Assembly (NCBI GenBank): GCA_026417735.1
Contig: JAOACR010000007.1
Location: 186,001 to 250,000, forward strand
Origin: Kiritimatiellia bacterium
Lineage (GTDB): Bacteria > Verrucomicrobiota > Kiritimatiellia > PWTM01
Direction of reading: 5' to 3'
DNA length: 64,000 nt
In this document: piece by piece, positions 61,008 through 64,000 of the stretch
Position numbering within the stretch: the first letter of the stretch is position 1
Layout of the letters: the number at the start of each line of letters is the position of its first letter
The notes under the pieces: generated by a model
Told to the model about the DNA's origin: nothing
The model's input: only the letters and a program-made list of their open reading frames with translations
The model's database searches: none
Translations under genes and position numbers: made by a program

Positions 61008-62953
61008 TGCGGACGCTCCGCCTGCGCCCGGGCGCGCGGATCATGGTCCGCCGAACGCTCGCCGTGGCGGCGGCGATCGGCCTTGTTGGCGCATCCCTCG
61101 GTGCCGTTCCGGAGTGGTTCGGCCGCCCGGGCGCGGTGTGGTATGACAACGACGATCACCGCGACGCCTATGCCGACGAGTACATTTTGGCGCTCGCACA
61201 CCTCGGTGAACTCGCGCTGTTGGGGATCTCCACCAGCATCACCTGTGGCGAGCGCGACGCTGATGCGCTCCGCACAGGCCGGGTCTGGATCGCGCAACTG
61301 GCGCGAGAAAGCGGACTGCAAGGTGTGCCCGCGCCGATCGCTGGCGCCAGCGGGCCGTTCCGGACGCCGCCCTCGGGCCGCATCGAGGACACCGTCCCGC
61401 TGAACCTGGAGGCCGCCACCGCGCTGATCGAGCACGCGCGGTGCGCGACGGCGGAGCAGCCGCTCGTGTTTGTGGCCGGCGGCGCGCTGACGGTGGCCGC
61501 GGACGCGTTGATTCGTGCTCCCGAGATCGCGTCCCGGCTCATTGTGGCCGGCATGTTTGGTGTGCCGGAGCCGGATGCGAACGCGAGGTTGGATATCTGG
61601 GCGTGGACGATCGTCGTATCCCGATGTCGCGTGTTGGCAGTGCCGCGCAACGTGGCGGCCGCGGCGGAGGTGCCGAAGGAGCGCCTCCGCCGGGAGCTTC
61701 CGCGCGGGGTGCCGTTGTTTCGCTGGATCGCCGACAAGCATCATCCGGACGGCGCCGGGCCGGCCGAACGTGACGTGGACGGCGCCGCCGTCATTGCGCT
61801 GAAACGGCCGGATTATCTGCGCGCGGTGCGCCGCTGGCGTCCGGATGGCGTGCGGCCCGACGGGGCGGTGAAGCTCGTCCGCGACGACGCCGGCCCCGTG
61901 ATCGAGCTGATCGAAGCCGACCGGGCCGTGGCCACCGCGGAGTTCTGGCGTGCGATGCTCACGCTGCGCGACTCGCTGCAGCGCGACAGGTTCACCGGGC
62001 CCGCACCGATGCTGACCGACGACGGTCAGCCCACCGGCGGGGCGCTCGCGGGGGAGCGCTTCCGCGTGATCATCTGCACCGACATCGGCGGCGATGACCC
62101 CGACGACATCCAGTCGCTGGTTCACTATCTGGTGCATGCCGATCTGTTTGATACGGAGGGGCTGGTGTCGTCCCCACCGAAAGCAGGCCGCGCGCGGGAC
62201 ATCCATCAAGTGCTGGACGCGTACGAACGGGACCATCCTCGGTTGCGGCGGTATTCCGAGCGGTTTCCGGCGCCAGACGCGTTGCGAGCGCTCGTGAAGC
62301 AGGGCGCGACCGATCCCGCGCCCGCGGCGGGTTGGTCAGTCCCGACGGAGGGATCGCGGTGGATCATTGAAAGAGCGCGCGCGCCGGACCCGCGCCCGCT
62401 GTGGGTGCTGGTCTGGGGGTGCCTGACCGATGTCGCGCAGGCGCTGCACGACGCGCCGGACATCACCCGAACACTGCGCGTATACGCGATCGGTTCCTGG
62501 AACACCCGTCAGGATCCGGCGGCGCGCCAATATGTGGTGCGGTCGCATCCGGACCTCTGGTTGATCGAGACCGACACCACCTTTCGCGGCGCCTACGTGG
62601 GCGGGCCGCAGTCGGGCGACTGGAGCAATGCGGGTTTCGTGGAGCGGTACGTGCGAGGACGCGGGGCACTGGGTGAGCTGTACTGGGCCAGCAAGCCGGA
62701 GCTCAAGATGGGCGACACGCCGTCGGTGCTGTACTTGTTGCGCGGGCCGCACGAAGATCCGACCGCGGAGCACTGGGGTGGGGCTTTCGTACGGCAGGGT
62801 CCCGGGCGCCCGCACTGGGTGGACGACCCCGACCCGGCGCGACGTGAGGCGGCGGGGCGGGTCGAGTATGCGGGGGCGCGTACGGTCAGCCGCTGGCGCG
62901 AGGCGTGGCTGCAGGAGTGGCGCCGTCGCATGGGATGGCTGCGCACGCGCTGA
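61004..62953 (+). CDS. Secreted protein with two nucleoside-hydrolase-like halves (DUF1593-like)
   Basis: 649 residues. Start ATG overlaps the beta-helix stop (ATGATG); signal peptide follows (RRTLAVAAAIGLVGASLGA). Both halves begin with an acidic motif like the calcium site of nucleoside hydrolases: VWYDNDDHRDAYADEYILAL near residue 45 and ICTDIGGDDPDDIQSLVHYL near 355. The second half matches DUF1593 ('DTEGLVSSPPKAGRARDIHQVLDAY', 'LWVLVWGCLTDVAQAL', 'YAIGSWNTRQDPAARQYV'). The fold family cleaves N-glycosidic bonds; DUF1593 members are often in cellulose- or glycan-related clusters. An exported enzyme acting with the beta-helix protein is likely. Confidence 0.8.
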   Translation: MMRTLRLRPGARIMVRRTLAVAAAIGLVGASLGAVPEWFGRPGAVWYDNDDHRDAYADEYILALAHLGELALLGISTSITCGERDADALRTGRVWIAQLARESGLQGVPAPIAGASGPFRTPPSGRIEDTVPLNLEAATALIEHARCATAEQPLVFVAGGALTVAADALIRAPEIASRLIVAGMFGVPEPDANARLDIWAWTIVVSRCRVLAVPRNVAAAAEVPKERLRRELPRGVPLFRWIADKHHPDGAGPAERDVDGAAVIALKRPDYLRAVRRWRPDGVRPDGAVKLVRDDAGPVIELIEADRAVATAEFWRAMLTLRDSLQRDRFTGPAPMLTDDGQPTGGALAGERFRVIICTDIGGDDPDDIQSLVHYLVHADLFDTEGLVSSPPKAGRARDIHQVLDAYERDHPRLRRYSERFPAPDALRALVKQGATDPAPAAGWSVPTEGSRWIIERARAPDPRPLWVLVWGCLTDVAQALHDAPDITRTLRVYAIGSWNTRQDPAARQYVVRSHPDLWLIETDTTFRGAYVGGPQSGDWSNAGFVERYVRGRGALGELYWASKPELKMGDTPSVLYLLRGPHEDPTAEHWGGAFVRQGPGRPHWVDDPDPARREAAGRVEYAGARTVSRWREAWLQEWRRRMGWLRTR

Positions 62954-62979
62954 AGCAGGTGGTGAGGACGATGCACGGT

Positions 62980-63009
62980 TTGTGCGCGGCGATGGGTTTG
63001 CGCTACGCT
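62980..63009 (+). promoter_or_regulatory. Possible promoter of small lipoprotein gene
   Basis: TTGTGC (62980-62985), 18-base spacer, TACGCT (63004-63009); start near 63016, then AGGAG and the ATG at 63034. Confidence 0.4.
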
Positions 63010-63033
63010 GTCGGCGGCACAGGAGAGCGCAAG

Positions 63034-63366
63034 ATGAGCAGGCGGTCCATTCGTGCGGCGGCGATCGCGGTGGTGCTGGCCGCACTATGGCTGGGCGCGG
63101 GGTGTGTGACGGCCGGGGGGGCGGCGGGTCGGTTCGAGCGGCTGCTGACGCCGGAACTGTACAGTTTCCGCTATGACGCCGACACGCAGCGGCTGACCGT
63201 GGTCACGCGCTCGGGGGACGTGATCGAGCACGAGGGAGTCGCGGCGGAGACGGTGGCCGAGTGGCGCCGGGCGGAGGACCGCGACGCGTTTTACCGGGAT
63301 CAGATCAAGGCGAAGTGGCCGGGTCGGCCGATGGACCTGTCGGCGCCGGCGTTGCCGGCGCCGTAG
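63034..63366 (+). CDS. Small lipoprotein, possibly KTSC-domain
   Basis: 110 residues with AGGAGAG eight bases before the ATG. Lipoprotein signal with lipobox LGAGC. The mature part ('LYSFRYDADTQRLTVVTRSGDVIEHEGV', 'DRDAFYRDQIKAKWPGRP') resembles the small KTSC domain, in which a strand pair is followed by a helix and 'FY...I+..W'. Function unknown. Its last 62 bases overlap the 3' end of the convergent DHH gene. Confidence 0.65.
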   Translation: MSRRSIRAAAIAVVLAALWLGAGCVTAGGAAGRFERLLTPELYSFRYDADTQRLTVVTRSGDVIEHEGVAAETVAEWRRAEDRDAFYRDQIKAKWPGRPMDLSAPALPAP

Positions 63367-64000
63367 CGGGAGCGGTGGAGGGGGACGAGGGCTCGCCGGC
63401 GAGGGCGCGCGCGCGCGCGGCGCCCTGCGCCGCGGGCGCGCGCCCGCGAGGTGCCAGCATCTTCAGCAACTGGGCGCGGATCTGCTCGAGCAGTGCGGTT
63501 CGCTGGGCGGCATCGAGCCCCGGCACGGGGATTGCGCCGGCCGCCAGGCGGTCGTGTCCGCCGCCGCTGCCGCGCCGGCCGACCACCGCGCGGATGATCG
63601 CGCCGCAGCGCGCATTCCGGCGGTTGCTGCGGATCGAGACCAGCAGCGTGTCCTCCCGGAACGCGGTGCAGAACGCATACGACACCCGCTCGAGCCGCGC
63701 GAGACGGTCGGCGATCTCCGGCACGATCTCGGGGTTTGGCACCGCGGCGAGGTGGGACCAGGCGGTGTGGCCGTACACGCGCGCGTTCGCGAGCGCCTCG
63801 CGCAGCAGCGAAAAGTAATCGGCGGTGAGCGGCGCGTGGCGGATCAGACCGCGCAGACGCAGGCTCGCCCGCGGAAGCAGTGAAAGATAGGCGGCGCGGT
63901 CCTCCGGTGCGCCCCCGCGGGTGAAGTCCATCGTTTCGCTTTCGATCGCGTAGACCATGCAGGCGGCCAGCCACGCTGGCGGCTCCACGCCGGCCGCCTC
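63305..64000 (-). CDS. DHH-family phosphoesterase (NrnA-like), C-terminal part, cut by window edge
   Basis: At least 231 residues; the frame is open to the window edge. The visible part is the end of the DHH and the DHHA1 domain: 'YGHTAWSHLAAVPNPEIVPEI', 'CTAFREDTLLVSIRSNRRN' and the family's closing GSGGGHDRLAAGAIP. NrnA-type enzymes degrade nano-RNA or 3'-phosphoadenosine phosphate. A further 60-residue tail rich in Ala, Pro, Ser and Thr follows and runs under the convergent lipoprotein gene. Confidence 0.85.
   Translation of the reverse strand, partial: EAAGVEPPAWLAACMVYAIESETMDFTRGGAPEDRAAYLSLLPRASLRLRGLIRHAPLTADYFSLLREALANARVYGHTAWSHLAAVPNPEIVPEIADRLARLERVSYAFCTAFREDTLLVSIRSNRRNARCGAIIRAVVGRRGSGGGHDRLAAGAIPVPGLDAAQRTALLEQIRAQLLKMLAPRGRAPAAQGAARARALAGEPSSPSTAPATAPATPAPTGPSADPATSP

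Noticed and set aside
1-64000. CRISPR arrays, insertion sequences, integrases or prophage genes
   Set aside because: No regularly spaced repeats, transposase, recombinase or phage structural motifs were seen; the two tRNA genes have no integrase or obvious direct repeat next to them.

Overview
This is a G+C-rich bacterial chromosome segment with tightly packed genes, many ATGA or GTGA stop/start overlaps, and no insertion sequence, prophage or CRISPR array. The gene content suggests the PVC superphylum, most likely Verrucomicrobiota or Kiritimatiellota: a PEP-CTERM protein, arylsulfatases, remains of a GH106-type alpha-L-rhamnosidase, Tat-exported Gfo/Idh/MocA oxidoreductase, an SHD1-domain protein and a DUF3450/TtpC-type TonB system. 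That assignment is inferred from gene content; no rRNA is present to confirm it.

Layout. 1-7.5 kb: the end of a TonB-dependent receptor followed by a complete energising operon (DUF3450, TtpC-like, ExbB, ExbD, TonB, TPR) and an outer-membrane barrel. 7.5-12.2 kb: two secreted proteins (one PEP-CTERM), a strong intrinsic terminator, then a large membrane/TPR protein. 12.2-14.1 kb: ankyrin lipoprotein and avtA. 14.3-18.6 kb: surface-polysaccharide genes (epimerase, C-methyltransferase, two GT2 enzymes). 18.6-21.1 kb: DUF438/hemerythrin/PAS protein divergent from fabI. 21.1-26.4 kb: EF-hand protein, LemA, M48 protease, an odd 2-hydroxyacid dehydrogenase and a DAACS symporter. 26.5-34.2 kb: secreted protein, HDAC-like hydrolase, tRNA-Arg, YdcF-like protein, sulfatase, a decayed sulfatase, rlmI, DUF721.

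34.2-49.4 kb: hybrid histidine kinase; a Rieske / unknown / panD / SHD1 operon; Gfo oxidoreductase; solute-binding protein; dgt and trpD; tRNA-Glu; rpsO-pnp-nth. 49.5-52.9 kb: a long, multiply broken alpha-L-rhamnosidase. 52.9-64 kb: lipoprotein, PolB-like 3'-5' exonuclease, ComB-like phosphatase, class II photolyase, cinA, a beta-helix/LamG protein coupled to a two-domain nucleoside-hydrolase-like protein, a small lipoprotein and the end of an NrnA-like DHH protein.

Two themes stand out. First, genes for sulfated or rhamnose-rich polysaccharide use are present both intact (sulfatase, TonB system) and decaying (second sulfatase, rhamnosidase), which suggests recent loss of a substrate. Second, at least nine genes lack a Shine-Dalgarno sequence but have a TANNNT-like -10 hexamer 6-9 bases (usually 7) before the start codon, several with a TTG-type -35 at 16-17 bases. 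This looks like widespread leaderless transcription and was used to choose several starts. No clearly new multi-gene defence or mobile system was found; the best unexplained units are the Rieske/unknown/panD/SHD1 operon, the beta-helix/double nucleoside-hydrolase pair and the motif-less dehydrogenase.
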